DNA of 37,166 nt from Gemmatimonadota bacterium (GTDB taxonomy: Bacteria; Gemmatimonadota; Gemmatimonadetes; Longimicrobiales; RSA9). Both the position numbers and the translations under genes were made by a program. Below the pieces are notes generated by a model that was given only the letters and a program-made list of their open reading frames with translations, did no database searches and was not told the DNA's origin. This document shows positions 17,384 through 26,466 of the stretch, piece by piece. The DNA lies in assembly GCA_007126035.1 (NCBI GenBank), contig SLCC01000116.1, positions 1 through 37,166 on the forward strand, read 5' to 3'. Numbering within the stretch: the first letter of the stretch is position 1; every line of letters starts with the position of its first letter.

Positions 17384-18507
17384 CGGGTGGCGCCGAACAG
17401 GCCCCGGCTGTCAGGCCTCCTCCGGTCCGGCCGGGCCGTGAAGTCCTGGAGTGGGTGGTGCGGGCCATGGCGGTTCCCGGCGTTGGCCACGCGCGACTGC
17501 GGTCGGCGGTGGAGGAGGCAACGAACGCAGCGGCCACGGCCGCGGCTCTGCGCGGCATGATCAGGGAGTCGACCCGCGGGCTCAGGCAGGCCGAGGTCCA
17601 GCGGGCGGAGGGCTGGGCCAGGGTCGCCCTCCGGACCATCGACCGGTTCGGCGTCCACGTGCTGGTCCCGGGCATGGAGACCTACCCCGAGAGCCTGAAG
17701 AACCTGTCGGACCCGCCCTTCGTGCTGTTCGCAGCCGGCAGGCTGGAGCTGCTGGCGTCGCCACTGGTGGCAATCGTGGGGACGCGCTCGTGCACCCCGC
17801 GTGGCGCCGCCATGGCCACCCGGCTGGGCCGCGGCATAGCCGACGCCGGTGCCGTGGTGGTGAGCGGGCTCGCCCTGGGGATAGACGGCGCCGCGCACGT
17901 GGGTGCCGGCGCGGCCCGGACCATAGCCATCCTGGGTTGCGGCCTGGACGTGGCGTACCCGCCCCGACACCGGCCGCTCCAGCGGTTGATCGCGCGGGAG
18001 GGGCTGCTGCTGAGCGAGTTCCTGCCGGGCACGCCACCGGCGCAGTTCCACTTCCCCCGCCGGAATCGTCTGATCGCCGCCCTGGCCAAGGCGCTGGTGG
18101 TGGTGGAGGCGCCGGTCAAGAGCGGGGCCCTCAGCACCGTTCAGCACGCTCTGGACATCGGTCGCCAGGTCTTCGTCGTGCCAGGCTCCAGTGGCAGCCG
18201 GGCCAGCGCCGGGTCGAATGCGCTCATCGGCGACGGCGCGCAACTGGTGACGACGGCGGGTGAGGTGGTCGCTGGTCTGGATCTCTCGGTATGCTCTCCG
18301 GCTGAGGATGAGCAGGACGTGGCGCCCGAGGGTCTCCACGGGGTGGGCCTGGCACTCTGGCGGTCCCTGGGGCTGACGCCCCGGCACGTCGACCAGCTGG
18401 CCGCGGAGCTGGGCCTCGAGCCGCGCCAGAGCCTGGCATCACTGCTCGCGCTGGAGATCCAGGGCCACGTCCGCCAGCTGCCCGGGCTCCGGTTCGCCCG
18501 TTGTTGA
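17371..18507 (+). CDS. dprA: DNA-processing protein DprA/Smf
   Basis: Loads RecA on incoming single-stranded DNA during natural transformation. The protein is 378 aa from GTG 17371, overlapping the obgE end by 13 nt. An N-terminal helix-hairpin-helix-like region (27-50, VPGVGHARLR) precedes the Rossmann domain. That domain has VAIVGTRSCT (133-142), VSGLALGIDGAAH, FPRRNRLIAAL (228-238) and KSGALSTVQHAL. A winged-helix tail follows from about 310. Presence of dprA suggests DNA uptake or recombination competence, but other com genes are not in the window. GTG 17455 and ATG 17467 are possible later starts that would remove part of the N-terminal region. Confidence 0.93.
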   Translation: MGTLTGGAEQAPAVRPPPVRPGREVLEWVVRAMAVPGVGHARLRSAVEEATNAAATAAALRGMIRESTRGLRQAEVQRAEGWARVALRTIDRFGVHVLVPGMETYPESLKNLSDPPFVLFAAGRLELLASPLVAIVGTRSCTPRGAAMATRLGRGIADAGAVVVSGLALGIDGAAHVGAGAARTIAILGCGLDVAYPPRHRPLQRLIAREGLLLSEFLPGTPPAQFHFPRRNRLIAALAKALVVVEAPVKSGALSTVQHALDIGRQVFVVPGSSGSRASAGSNALIGDGAQLVTTAGEVVAGLDLSVCSPAEDEQDVAPEGLHGVGLALWRSLGLTPRHVDQLAAELGLEPRQSLASLLALEIQGHVRQLPGLRFARC

Positions 18508-18541
18508 ACCGACGGTCGGGGGCAGGGTAGTCCCACCGGTC

Positions 18542-19828
18542 ATGCGTGCCAAGCACACCACCGGCGTCGGCGACAGCGGCCAGGAGGGCCTGACTCCTCG
18601 CCACCTCTACGTCCACGCCCCGTTCTGCGCTCGCCGCTGTAGCTACTGCGATTTTGCTGTGCAGGTGGCCGCCGAGCCGCCCGTCGCTGCCTGGGTCGAC
18701 GCCGTGGCGAACGAACTCGAGCTGGTGGCGCGGGCCCAGGGCTGGGACGGGTCCCTGCGCCTGGTGACGCTATACCTGGGCGGCGGCACGCCGTCGTTGC
18801 TGGGTACGGGCGCCGTGGCCCGCCTCCTGTCCCGGGTCGCGGGCCATGCGGACGCCGGCGACCTGGAGGAGCTCACGGTCGAGGCGAACCCCGAGTCCTT
18901 CACCCCCGAGCTCGCCCGCGACTGGCGCGCCTCGGGCGTGGACAGGATCAGCCTGGGCGTCCAGACCTTCCACGGCCCCAGCCTGCGCTGGATGGGGCGC
19001 CTGCACGAGCCTGGAGGGGCCGCGCGCGCCGTGGGGACCGCCCGGGCCGCGGGCTTCGACAACGTGGGCCTCGACCTGATCTTCGGCTTGCCGGGGCGGC
19101 TGGGCCGTGACCTACATGACGACCTGGACCGGATCCTGGCGCTCGAGCCCGAACACGTGGCGGTGTACGGCCTGTCCGTGGAGACGGGCACGCCGCTGGC
19201 CCGGTGGGTCGCCGAGGGGCGGGAGTCGGTGCCGGACGCCGAGCGGTACGCGGACGAGTACCTGGCCGTGGCCGATCGGCTGGCGGCCGAGGGCTATGAG
19301 CACTACGAGGTGTCGAACTTCGCTCGGCCGGGACGCGAGAGCCGACACAACAGGGCCTACTGGGAGGGGGTGCCGTATCTGGGGCTGGGCAACGGCGCCC
19401 ACTCCTACCTGCCGCCGCGGCGCTGGTGGAACCACCGCGGCTGGCAAGAGTACCGGACCCTGGTGGCACGCGGGGAGCTCCCGCGGGCTGGCCACGAGGA
19501 GCTGGACACGGCGGGCGCCCGGCTCGAACGCTACTGGCTGGCTTTGCGGACCCGGGAGGGCCTGCCCGCAAGGAAGCTGGAGGACGGGGGGCGGGCGCTG
19601 GTGTCAAGGTGGGTAGAGCAGGGCTGGGCCGCGCCGGATACGGAGCGGCTACGGCTCACGCCCGCGGGCTGGCTCCTGCTCGACCGCCTGGCGGTGGAGC
19701 TCGACGCAACAGCGGCCGCGCCGACGACGACGGCTGCCCGAGGTGGCGCGGGTGGCGAAGCCGGCGCTGGCGCCGACCCGGGCGTCGTCGTCGGTACTGA
19801 GGCGGCTGGCGGAACCGGGACCGCTTGA
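18542..19828 (+). CDS. hemW: HemW-like radical-SAM haem chaperone
   Basis: The protein is 428 aa. The cluster motif C29-x3-C33-x2-C36 lies in PFCARRCSYCDF, followed by YLGGGTPSLL, the GVQTF segment, LDLIFGLPG and HYEVSNFARPG...HN. The CxxxCxxCDF pattern without the extra N-terminal features of HemN favours HemW, a haem-binding protein thought to deliver haem, over coproporphyrinogen dehydrogenase. The last 50 residues are a low-complexity Ala/Gly/Thr tail. Start codon ATG 18542 follows a 34-nt gap after dprA with only a poor -35/-10 pair. It is followed by hrcA. Confidence 0.9.
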   Translation: MRAKHTTGVGDSGQEGLTPRHLYVHAPFCARRCSYCDFAVQVAAEPPVAAWVDAVANELELVARAQGWDGSLRLVTLYLGGGTPSLLGTGAVARLLSRVAGHADAGDLEELTVEANPESFTPELARDWRASGVDRISLGVQTFHGPSLRWMGRLHEPGGAARAVGTARAAGFDNVGLDLIFGLPGRLGRDLHDDLDRILALEPEHVAVYGLSVETGTPLARWVAEGRESVPDAERYADEYLAVADRLAAEGYEHYEVSNFARPGRESRHNRAYWEGVPYLGLGNGAHSYLPPRRWWNHRGWQEYRTLVARGELPRAGHEELDTAGARLERYWLALRTREGLPARKLEDGGRALVSRWVEQGWAAPDTERLRLTPAGWLLLDRLAVELDATAAAPTTTAARGGAGGEAGAGADPGVVVGTEAAGGTGTA

Positions 19829-19892
19829 GATCCCGGCCCTCCGTCGCCACTTTCAGGGGTCGGCCAGGAAGAGGTCATCACAGGCGAGGACA

Positions 19893-20981
19893 ATGAGTGA
19901 AGTCGCGCTCACGGAACGGGAGCGGTGCGTCCTGGACGCGGTGATCCGGACGTACGTGGAGACGGCTGAGCCGGCGGGCAGCCGTACGGTGGCCAGGCGT
20001 TCCAACCTGGGCGTGTCACCTGCCACGGTCCGCAACACCATGTCGGACCTGGAGGAGAAGGGTTTCCTCTACCATCCCCACACGTCGGCAGGTCGCATCC
20101 CCACGGACCAGGCGTACCGTTACTACGTGGACACGATGATGCGGCCGCAGCGGCTGACGGTGGCGCAGGCGCGGAAGCTGCGACGGGAGCTGGGCGATGG
20201 TGAGTCGTCTGGCCCGCTGGAGCGGTTGGTCCGGCGAGCTGCCCAGGCCATGGGTCTCCTGACGGGGGAGCTGGGCGTTGCCATCGCGCCGTCCGTGGAC
20301 GAGGTGGTCCTCGAGCGGCTCGAGCTCATGGCCCTGTCCCCGGAGAAGGTGCTGCTGGTACTGACCCTCCGAAACGGTATGGTCCGTACGGTGTATGTAG
20401 ACCTTCCCCTGTCGGTCCCGCGGGGAACGCTCGTGAGTCTGATGGTGGTGCTGAACGAGCGACTGGCGGGGCTGACGATGGCGGAGATCCGGAGCACGCT
20501 ACCGGAGCGGCTGCGTGACAGCGCGCCCGGCGGCGATCGACCGACGTCGGAGTTGCTGAACATCTTCCTCCAGTCGGCGGATGAGTTGTTCGATCTGACG
20601 GGTGACGAGGTGCATCTGGGTCATGCGAGCGTGCTGGCGAGCCAGCCGGAGTTCGAGTCGGGTCCGCAGCTGCGCGGGCTGATCGAGCTGACGGAGCGGC
20701 GGGAGCTGCTGGCGAAGGTGTTGACGCGGCGGTCCCGTGACTCGCAGTTGCAGATCAGCATCGGCTCGGAGAACGAGGCCCCGGAGCTCACGGGCTTCAC
20801 GCTGGTCACCGGCGAGTATCGAGTGGGTGACCTGGCGGGCGTGATCGGGGTGATCGGGCCGACGCGGATGCCTTACGACCGGGTGGTCACGATAGTGGAT
20901 AGCACGAGCAGGATGGTTTCTGAGCTGTACAGCGCCAGGCCTGACGGGCAGGAGTCGGCAGGGCTGGCGGCCAAGGATTGA
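19893..20981 (+). CDS. hrcA: Heat-inducible transcription repressor HrcA
   Basis: Repressor of chaperone operons through CIRCE operators, 362 aa. An N-terminal winged helix contains [20 protein letters not shown] and [18 protein letters not shown], followed by the [16 protein letters not shown] signature. The GAF-like dimerisation and inserted domains extend to [29 protein letters not shown] start at ATG 19893 ([10 protein letters not shown]), preceded by GAGG. Reading from an earlier in-frame codon would overlap hemW and add nonconserved sequence. I see no CIRCE inverted repeat upstream of hrcA, hemW or dnaJ. Confidence 0.95.
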   Translation: MSEVALTERERCVLDAVIRTYVETAEPAGSRTVARRSNLGVSPATVRNTMSDLEEKGFLYHPHTSAGRIPTDQAYRYYVDTMMRPQRLTVAQARKLRRELGDGESSGPLERLVRRAAQAMGLLTGELGVAIAPSVDEVVLERLELMALSPEKVLLVLTLRNGMVRTVYVDLPLSVPRGTLVSLMVVLNERLAGLTMAEIRSTLPERLRDSAPGGDRPTSELLNIFLQSADELFDLTGDEVHLGHASVLASQPEFESGPQLRGLIELTERRELLAKVLTRRSRDSQLQISIGSENEAPELTGFTLVTGEYRVGDLAGVIGVIGPTRMPYDRVVTIVDSTSRMVSELYSARPDGQESAGLAAKD

Positions 20982-20992
20982 ACCGAGAGGGT

Positions 20993-22156
20993 ATGCGAGA
21001 TTATTACGAGGTCCTGGGCGTCGAGCGTGGTGCCGACGCCGAGGCGATCAAGAAGACGTACCGGAAGCTGGCGTTCGAGAACCATCCTGACCGCAACGGC
21101 GGCTCGAAGGAGGCGGAGGAGCGGTTCCGCCAGGCCACGGAGGCGTACGAAGTGCTCCGTGACCCGCAGAAGCGGGCCGCCTATGACCGGTACGGCCATG
21201 CCGGTCTCAAGGGGGCGGGTGCCGGGGCTGGTTTCGGCGGCTTCGATTTCTCCGACGCGCTGGAGATCTTCATGCGGGACTTCGGCGGCTTCGGCTTCGG
21301 AGACCTGTTCGGCGGCGGCCACCCGGCTGGCGGCCGCGGTGGGCGAGGCGTCCGGCAGGGCTCCGACATCCGGCTGCGGCTGCCGCTCACGCTGGAGGAG
21401 GTGGCCTCGGGGGCGGAGAAGACTCTCCGCGTCCAGGCCCTGGACCCGTGCGGCGAGTGCGCCGGGACGGGCGCGGAGGGCGGCGCTCCGCCGGAGGCCT
21501 GTGAGACCTGCGGCGGGAACGGCGAGGTCCGTCGGGTCCAGCGCTCGATGCTGGGCCAGCTCATGACCGTCACGGCGTGTCCGACGTGTGACGGTGAGGG
21601 GCGGGTGATCCGTGACCGGTGCGTCGCCTGCGCCGGCCAGGGCGTCGAGAAGGGGGAGACGTCGCTGGACGTGACGGTGCCGCCGGGCGTCTCGAGCGGT
21701 GACTATATAACGGTCCGCGGGAAGGGCAACGTGGGCCGCCGCGGTGGCCCGCGAGGCGACGTCTACGTGGTGCTGGAAGTGGAGGAAGACCCCCGCTTCG
21801 TCCGGGACGGCGCCGACATCTACCACGAGCTGCCCGTCACGTACTGTCAGGCGGTGCTGGGTGACAGGGTCGAGGTGCCGACGGTGACGGGCAGGGCGGA
21901 GGTCACGATATCCCCTGGCACACAGTCGGGCACGATGCTCCGGATCCAGGGCGCCGGGCTGCCGCGGCTCCAGGAGGCGGGTCACGGGGACCAGCTCGTG
22001 CGGGTCGTGGTGTGGGTGCCCACCGAGCTGAGCCCTGAACAGGAGAAGCTGATCCGCCAGCTCCGGGACGTGGAGACCGACGCACCAGAGAGCATGGAAG
22101 GTGACCGGGAGGCCGGCGGCTTCTGGAGCCGGGTCCGGCAGGCGTTCAGCGCCTGA
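20993..22156 (+). CDS. dnaJ: Chaperone DnaJ (type I)
   Basis: Hsp40 co-chaperone of DnaK. The J domain begins [10 protein letters not shown] with HPD at 31-33. A Gly/Phe-rich linker (70-120) is followed by four zinc-finger repeats, with CxxC at 153-156, 170-173, 196-199 and 210-213, and then the peptide-binding beta domains. Its length, 387 aa, is normal. ATG 20993 gives the standard N-terminus but its GAGAGGG is very close. A TTG at 20978, overlapping the hrcA stop, would add five residues. grpE and dnaK are not adjacent. Confidence 0.95.
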   Translation: MRDYYEVLGVERGADAEAIKKTYRKLAFENHPDRNGGSKEAEERFRQATEAYEVLRDPQKRAAYDRYGHAGLKGAGAGAGFGGFDFSDALEIFMRDFGGFGFGDLFGGGHPAGGRGGRGVRQGSDIRLRLPLTLEEVASGAEKTLRVQALDPCGECAGTGAEGGAPPEACETCGGNGEVRRVQRSMLGQLMTVTACPTCDGEGRVIRDRCVACAGQGVEKGETSLDVTVPPGVSSGDYITVRGKGNVGRRGGPRGDVYVVLEVEEDPRFVRDGADIYHELPVTYCQAVLGDRVEVPTVTGRAEVTISPGTQSGTMLRIQGAGLPRLQEAGHGDQLVRVVVWVPTELSPEQEKLIRQLRDVETDAPESMEGDREAGGFWSRVRQAFSA

Positions 22157-23043
22157 TGCCTGACCGCTGGCTGGTGCTGTCGGTCAGAGTCCCCTCGGAC
22201 GAGTCGACTGGAGAGCTCGCCGAGGGGCTCTTCGCGTTGGGGGGCAGCGCGGTGCACGAGGACGACGACTGGCTCAGGACCCATCTGGACCCACCGGCGG
22301 ATCCGAAGGCATTCGTGGCCGCCGCGGCGGAGCGGCTCCGCCACCTGGTCGGGTCGGAGCCCGAGCTGGAGTGGCGCTGGCAGGCGGACGAGGACTGGAG
22401 CAGCCAATGGCGGCGGGGACTGGCTCCGCGACGGGTGGGCCGACGGGTGGTGGTGGCCCAGCCATGGAACGAGGATGAGGCCCGGGCGCTGGTCGCCGGC
22501 GTCGCTTCGCCGGTACTGGTGGTGATCGATCCGGCCACCGCCTTCGGCACCGGTGAGCACGCCACCACCAGGGGCGCCCTCCGCCTCATGGAGGGCGTGC
22601 TGGCGGGCGGTGAGCGGGTACTGGACGTGGGTACGGGGAGCGGGATCCTGGCCCTGGCGGCGGCTGGTCTCGGGGCCGACCGTGTGCTGGCGGTGGAGTC
22701 CGACCCGGAGTCCATGGGTAACGCCAGGGCGAACCTGGAGCGGTCACCCTGGGGCCGGCGGGTGGAGCTGGTGAACGACGAGGTGGACGCGGCGTACCTG
22801 GCCCGGCACGGGGTGCCGGGCTTCGACCTGATCGTGGCGAACGTGCTGAGCGGCGTCCTCGTCCCACTGCTGCCCGGCTTCCGCCGGGCGATCAGCCCTG
22901 GCGGTCGGGTGATCCTGGGCGGGATCATGGAATCGGAGGCGCCGCTGGTGCTGGACGCCACCTCGGGCGCCCGTCTCGGCCTGGAGGCTGAGGACCGGGA
23001 GGAGGGCTGGTGGACCGGGCTGCTGGGTCGGGTCGATCGCTGA
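22156..23043 (+). CDS. prmA: Ribosomal protein L11 methyltransferase
   Basis: Trimethylates lysines and the N-terminus of ribosomal protein L11. The protein is 295 aa and overlaps the dnaJ stop (TGATG). An N-terminal substrate domain includes WSSQWRRGLAP. The methyltransferase domain has PATAFGTGEHATT, motif I LDVGTGSGILALAA and DLIVANVLSGVL. The 3' 119 nt are overlapped by the end of a gene on the opposite strand. The dnaJ-prmA adjacency is common in bacteria. Confidence 0.94.
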   Translation: MPDRWLVLSVRVPSDESTGELAEGLFALGGSAVHEDDDWLRTHLDPPADPKAFVAAAAERLRHLVGSEPELEWRWQADEDWSSQWRRGLAPRRVGRRVVVAQPWNEDEARALVAGVASPVLVVIDPATAFGTGEHATTRGALRLMEGVLAGGERVLDVGTGSGILALAAAGLGADRVLAVESDPESMGNARANLERSPWGRRVELVNDEVDAAYLARHGVPGFDLIVANVLSGVLVPLLPGFRRAISPGGRVILGGIMESEAPLVLDATSGARLGLEAEDREEGWWTGLLGRVDR

Positions 23044-23449
23044 CCAGGCTGAGGGCGGCATTGGCCTGCTCGGCGGCGGCGGCGAAGCGGCCGGCGCCCG
23101 GCAGGGCGAGCAGCTCGAGCAAGGTCTGGTGCAGGAGGGCGGCCAGGGGGCTCCTGCCCGCGGCGCCGGCACGCCGGTCCCGGAGCATGACCAGCCGGAC
23201 GTCGCCGAGGTCGAGCTGGCGGAGCGCCGGCTCGTAGGTTGCCAGGTCCTGCGGCGTCCAGGCCTCCAGCCCGGGCAGGAGGGCCGGCGTCTCGAGGAGC
23301 ACGAACCGCTCGTCGCCGCGGAGGCGGCGCTCGAGGCGGTCCAGGCTCGGCTCGCCGGGCACGGCCCGGGCGAGCCTGGTGAGGGATATGGCGATGGCGT
23401 TGTCGTGCCGCAGCAGGAGCGCGGCAGAGTCCAGGGTAGCGTCTGACAT
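22925..23449 (-). CDS. Unrecognised protein, only leftward gene, antisense overlap with prmA
   Basis: I do not recognise this 174-aa protein. Support for reality is a strong AGGAGG (bases 23455-23460 on the plus strand) five nt before its ATG, and a protein-like first 140 residues with a mixed composition. Those residues include RHDNAIAISLTRLARAV, GDERFVLLETPALLPGLEAW and LHQTLLELLALPGAGRF. The last 35 residues are Pro/Arg/Gly-rich and lie antisense to the prmA end, so that part may be functionally neutral. No signal peptide or membrane segment is evident. It is divergent from the yqeY-like gene. No function is offered. Confidence 0.65.
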   Translation of the reverse strand: MSDATLDSAALLLRHDNAIAISLTRLARAVPGEPSLDRLERRLRGDERFVLLETPALLPGLEAWTPQDLATYEPALRQLDLGDVRLVMLRDRRAGAAGRSPLAALLHQTLLELLALPGAGRFAAAAEQANAALSLVSDRPDPAARSTSPPPGPQPPGRDGRPRWRPAPAAPPIP

Positions 23450-23572
23450 GGTGGCCTCCTGGTGCCTGGTCACCCATGATGGCGGGCAGGGCCCCGGCAG
23501 GGAATGGCCCGATGCGCCTGGTTGAAGTCAGCCTGGGACAGGCACGGGATGGCGGAATGCGCGGAGGCGAGA
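23450..23572. other. Divergent intergenic region, 123 nt
   Basis: It separates the leftward unknown gene from the rightward yqeY-like gene and must serve both. Ribosome binding sites are clear at both ends (AGGAGG on the minus strand at 23455-23460, GGAGG on the plus strand at 23563-23567). For the plus strand a TTGAAG at 23522-23527 with CGGGAT 17 nt later is a weak promoter guess. I find no convincing minus-strand promoter and no operator repeat. Confidence 0.5.
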
Positions 23573-24004
23573 ATGGCATTGAAGGATCGGTTGCGGAGTG
23601 ACCTGAACGAAGCTCGCCGGGCCAAGGACCGGCTCCGGACCACGGTGCTGACCACCACCCTCTCGGAGGTGCGGAACCGGGAGATCCAGCTCGGCCGGGA
23701 GGCCACTGACGAGGACGTGGTGGGAGTGATAGGCAAGGCCATCAAGCAGCGTCGTGAGTCGGCGGAGCAGATGCGGTCGGCGGGCCGTGCCGAGCTGGCC
23801 GAGAAAGAGGAGCGGGAGGCTGATCTGCTGGGCGAATACATGCCGGAGTCGTTGGGCGAGGCGGAGGTCCGGCGGTTGGTGCGAGAGGCGATAGGAACGG
23901 GCGCCACGGACATGGGCTCGGTCATGGGCGTCCTCATGCCGCGCATCAAGGGCCGGTTCGACGGCCGGGAGGCGAACCGGATCGTCCGCGAGGAGCTGGG
24001 CTGA
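23573..24004 (+). CDS. GatB/YqeY-domain protein
   Basis: The 143-aa protein matches the YqeY family: a charged N-terminal helix bundle (LKDRLRSDLNEARRAKD, TLSEVRNREIQ, KAIKQRRESAEQM) and the C-terminal tail domain shared with GatB (EYMPESLGEAEVRRLV...RFDGREANRIVREEL). The family is linked to tRNA-dependent amidation by its GatB-like tail, though the function of the stand-alone protein is unsettled. ATG 23573 is selected by GGAGG five nt upstream, and the family length agrees. It is followed after 5 nt by mutS2. Confidence 0.9.
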   Translation: MALKDRLRSDLNEARRAKDRLRTTVLTTTLSEVRNREIQLGREATDEDVVGVIGKAIKQRRESAEQMRSAGRAELAEKEEREADLLGEYMPESLGEAEVRRLVREAIGTGATDMGSVMGVLMPRIKGRFDGREANRIVREELG

Positions 24005-24009
24005 GGCGA

Positions 24010-26466
24010 GTGATCAACCGTCACGCCCTCCTGGTGCTCCAGTTCCCCGCCGCCCTGGACGCGGTGGCGGGCCGCGCCGGCACGGCTCTCGGCGCCGCCG
24101 CGGTGCGGACCCTCGAGCCCAGGACGGACCGGGGCTGGATCGACCGGGAGCTGGGTCGCGTGGACGCCATGATGGACCTGCTGTCCCGGACCGACGGCTG
24201 GGCAGTCCATGCCATACCCGACCTGCGCTCGGAGCTGAAGCGCCTGTCCAAGCCCGGCTCGGTGTGGGAGCCTCGCCCGCTGCTGGACGGCGCCCGGCTG
24301 ATCCGCTCCAGCGGGTCCGCCCGGTCCGTGCTGCGCCGGCACGTGGAGTCGTTGCCACCGCTGCGAGGTCTGGCGGAGCGGCTGGTCTCGCTGGAGGACC
24401 GGGCGGTGGCCATCGAGCGGGCCATCGACGAGGCCGGCGAGGTGCGGGACCAGGCGAGCCCGGAGCTGGCCCGGATCCGGCGGGAGCTGCGCTCGCTGCG
24501 GAGCACCATCGTGGAGCGGCTGGAGCGGTTCATGGCCAAGCTGCCCTCGGCGATCCAGGTACCGGACGCCTCGGTCACGGTCCGTGAGGGTCGCTACGTG
24601 GTACCGGTCAGGCGCGAGGGCCGGGCCCGGGTGGGCGGGATCGTCCACGACGAGTCGGCCACCGGCGGCACCCTCTTCATCGAGCCGCCGCTGGCCCTGG
24701 ACCTCATGAACCGGGTCCGGGAGCTGGAGCTGGCGGAGGCGCGGGAGGTCCAGCGGATCCTGGACGGGCTGACGTCGTCGCTCCGGCCCCATGCCAGCGA
24801 GCTGAGCGGCTCGCTCGAGGCGCTGGTGGAGCTGGACAGCCTCTACGCCCGCGCCCGCTACGCCGCTGAGCACATGGCGGAGCGGCCGGCCCTGAGCGAG
24901 AGCGTGGAGGAATACGTGGTCGTCGCTGGCCGGCACCCGTTGCTGCTGGAGAGCGACCGGCCGGTGGTGCCCTTCGCCCTGCACCTGGAGCCTGGTGAGC
25001 GGACGCTGGTGGTGTCGGGCCCCAATACGGGGGGCAAGACGGTCCTGCTCAAGGCCATCGGCCTGATCAGCCTGATGACGCAGGCAGGCGTCGTCCCGCC
25101 CGTGGCCGAGGGGAGCTCGCTTCCCGTCTTCCGGAATGTGTACGCGGACATAGGCGACGAGCAGTCCATCGAGGCCAGCCTGTCCACCTTCTCGGCGCAC
25201 CTGGAGAACCTGGGGGAGGTGGTAGCCGAGGCGGACCACGAGTGCCTGGCCCTGATCGACGAGATCGGCAGCGGGACGGACCCCACGGAGGGCGCGGCCC
25301 TGGCCCGGTCGATCCTGGTGGAGCTGACCCGGCGGGGGACCATGACCGTGGCCACCTCGCACCTGGGCCAGCTCAAGCTGCTGGCCGGGGAGGAGCCGGG
25401 CGTGGTGAACGCGTCGCTCCAGTTCGACGCCGCGGCCATGGAGCCCACCTTCAGGCTGCTCAAGGGGATACCTGGCCGGAGCTACGGCCTGGCCATCGCC
25501 CGGAGGCTGGGTTTCCCCGAGGGCGTCCTGGCGCGGGCCGAGTCGCTGCTGCCGCAGGGGGAGCGGGATGTGAGCCAGCTCCTGACCGAGCTCGAGGAGA
25601 AGGAGCGGGAGCTGGCCGCCGCCCTGGCCGCCGCCGACCGGGAGCGGGAGGCCGCCATCGCCGCCCGGACGGACGCCGACCGGCTCCGGTCCGAGCTGGA
25701 CGAGCGGAGCAGGGAGGTCCGCCGTCGTGAGGCGGACATGGAGCGTCGTGCCCGGCAACAGGCCCGGGACCTCCTGCTGGACGCCCGCCGTGACGTGGAA
25801 GCCGCCATCGCCGAGCTCCGGTCCGTGGTGGAGGCGGGTGGCGACCGCCAGGCCTTCGAGGGCGCGGCCAGGACGGCCAGGCGACAGGTGGAAGGGGCCG
25901 CGCGGCGCCAGGCCGAGCGATCGCCGGACCGGCCGGTCGGCGGGTCGGCCGGGTCGGCCAAAGAGGCCGGGGAGGCGCCCGCCGCGCCCCTGGAGCCCGG
26001 CATGCCCGTGCGGATAGTGGCCACCGGGGCAAGAGGCGTGGTGGTGGAGGTCCGGGACGGCCGGGCCACGGTGGAGGCCAAGGGGTTGCGGCTGGACGTC
26101 CGGGTCCAGGACCTGGAGCCCGTGGAGGAGGCAGGGGGTGGAAAGGGTGCCAGCGCCGGGGAGGGCCGGGGTCGGAAGGGCAGGGGCGCGGCATCGGGCG
26201 GCTGGAGCGGTCCGTCCTTCGAGGCGTCGACGGAGGTCCACCTCCTCGGGCTCCGGGCCGAGGAGGTGGCGGGCAGGCTGTACCCGGCCCTGGATGCGGC
26301 GGTACAGGCGGGGTTGCCCAGCCTGCGGATCGTCCACGGGAAGGGGGCCGGCGTGCTCCGGAAGGTGGTGGTCGAGCTGCTGGAGCAGGATCACCGGGTC
26401 CTCTCCCACCGACCCGGCGGCCTGGGTGAGGGCGGCGTGGGCGTGACCGTGGCGGAGCTGGCATGA
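24010..26466 (+). CDS. mutS2: MutS2 endonuclease/ribosome-rescue ATPase
   Basis: The protein is 818 aa, a normal length, from GTG 24010. The MutS-type ATPase core has Walker A GPNTGGKT (337-344), Walker B ALIDEIGSGTDP and the ATSHLGQLK segment. A long Glu/Arg-rich coiled coil follows (about 515-650), then a KOW-like strand region, a Gly/Lys-rich linker and a C-terminal Smr domain (742-818). The Smr HGKG motif is kept at 776-779, but the LDLRG-type motif reads VHLLG (743-747). MutS2 suppresses homologous recombination or splits collided ribosomes depending on the species. Its stop overlaps dnaG. Confidence 0.95.
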   Translation: MINRHALLVLQFPAALDAVAGRAGTALGAAAVRTLEPRTDRGWIDRELGRVDAMMDLLSRTDGWAVHAIPDLRSELKRLSKPGSVWEPRPLLDGARLIRSSGSARSVLRRHVESLPPLRGLAERLVSLEDRAVAIERAIDEAGEVRDQASPELARIRRELRSLRSTIVERLERFMAKLPSAIQVPDASVTVREGRYVVPVRREGRARVGGIVHDESATGGTLFIEPPLALDLMNRVRELELAEAREVQRILDGLTSSLRPHASELSGSLEALVELDSLYARARYAAEHMAERPALSESVEEYVVVAGRHPLLLESDRPVVPFALHLEPGERTLVVSGPNTGGKTVLLKAIGLISLMTQAGVVPPVAEGSSLPVFRNVYADIGDEQSIEASLSTFSAHLENLGEVVAEADHECLALIDEIGSGTDPTEGAALARSILVELTRRGTMTVATSHLGQLKLLAGEEPGVVNASLQFDAAAMEPTFRLLKGIPGRSYGLAIARRLGFPEGVLARAESLLPQGERDVSQLLTELEEKERELAAALAAADREREAAIAARTDADRLRSELDERSREVRRREADMERRARQQARDLLLDARRDVEAAIAELRSVVEAGGDRQAFEGAARTARRQVEGAARRQAERSPDRPVGGSAGSAKEAGEAPAAPLEPGMPVRIVATGARGVVVEVRDGRATVEAKGLRLDVRVQDLEPVEEAGGGKGASAGEGRGRKGRGAASGGWSGPSFEASTEVHLLGLRAEEVAGRLYPALDAAVQAGLPSLRIVHGKGAGVLRKVVVELLEQDHRVLSHRPGGLGEGGVGVTVAELA

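Noticed and set aside
18504-18533. TTGAAC/TAGTCC as a hemW promoter
   Set aside because: Spacing is 18 nt, but the -10 match is poor and the -35 overlaps the end of dprA. The evidence is too weak to list.
19743-19892. Earlier in-frame start for hrcA adding 50 residues
   Set aside because: The added residues overlap the hemW end, are Arg/Ala-rich and lie before the normal HrcA N-terminus. ATG 19893 has a nearby GAGG.
23470-26409. 979-codon open frame on the minus strand
   Set aside because: It is antisense to yqeY-like and mutS2, both of which show full family motifs. Its translation is low-complexity with many His, Gln and Pro.
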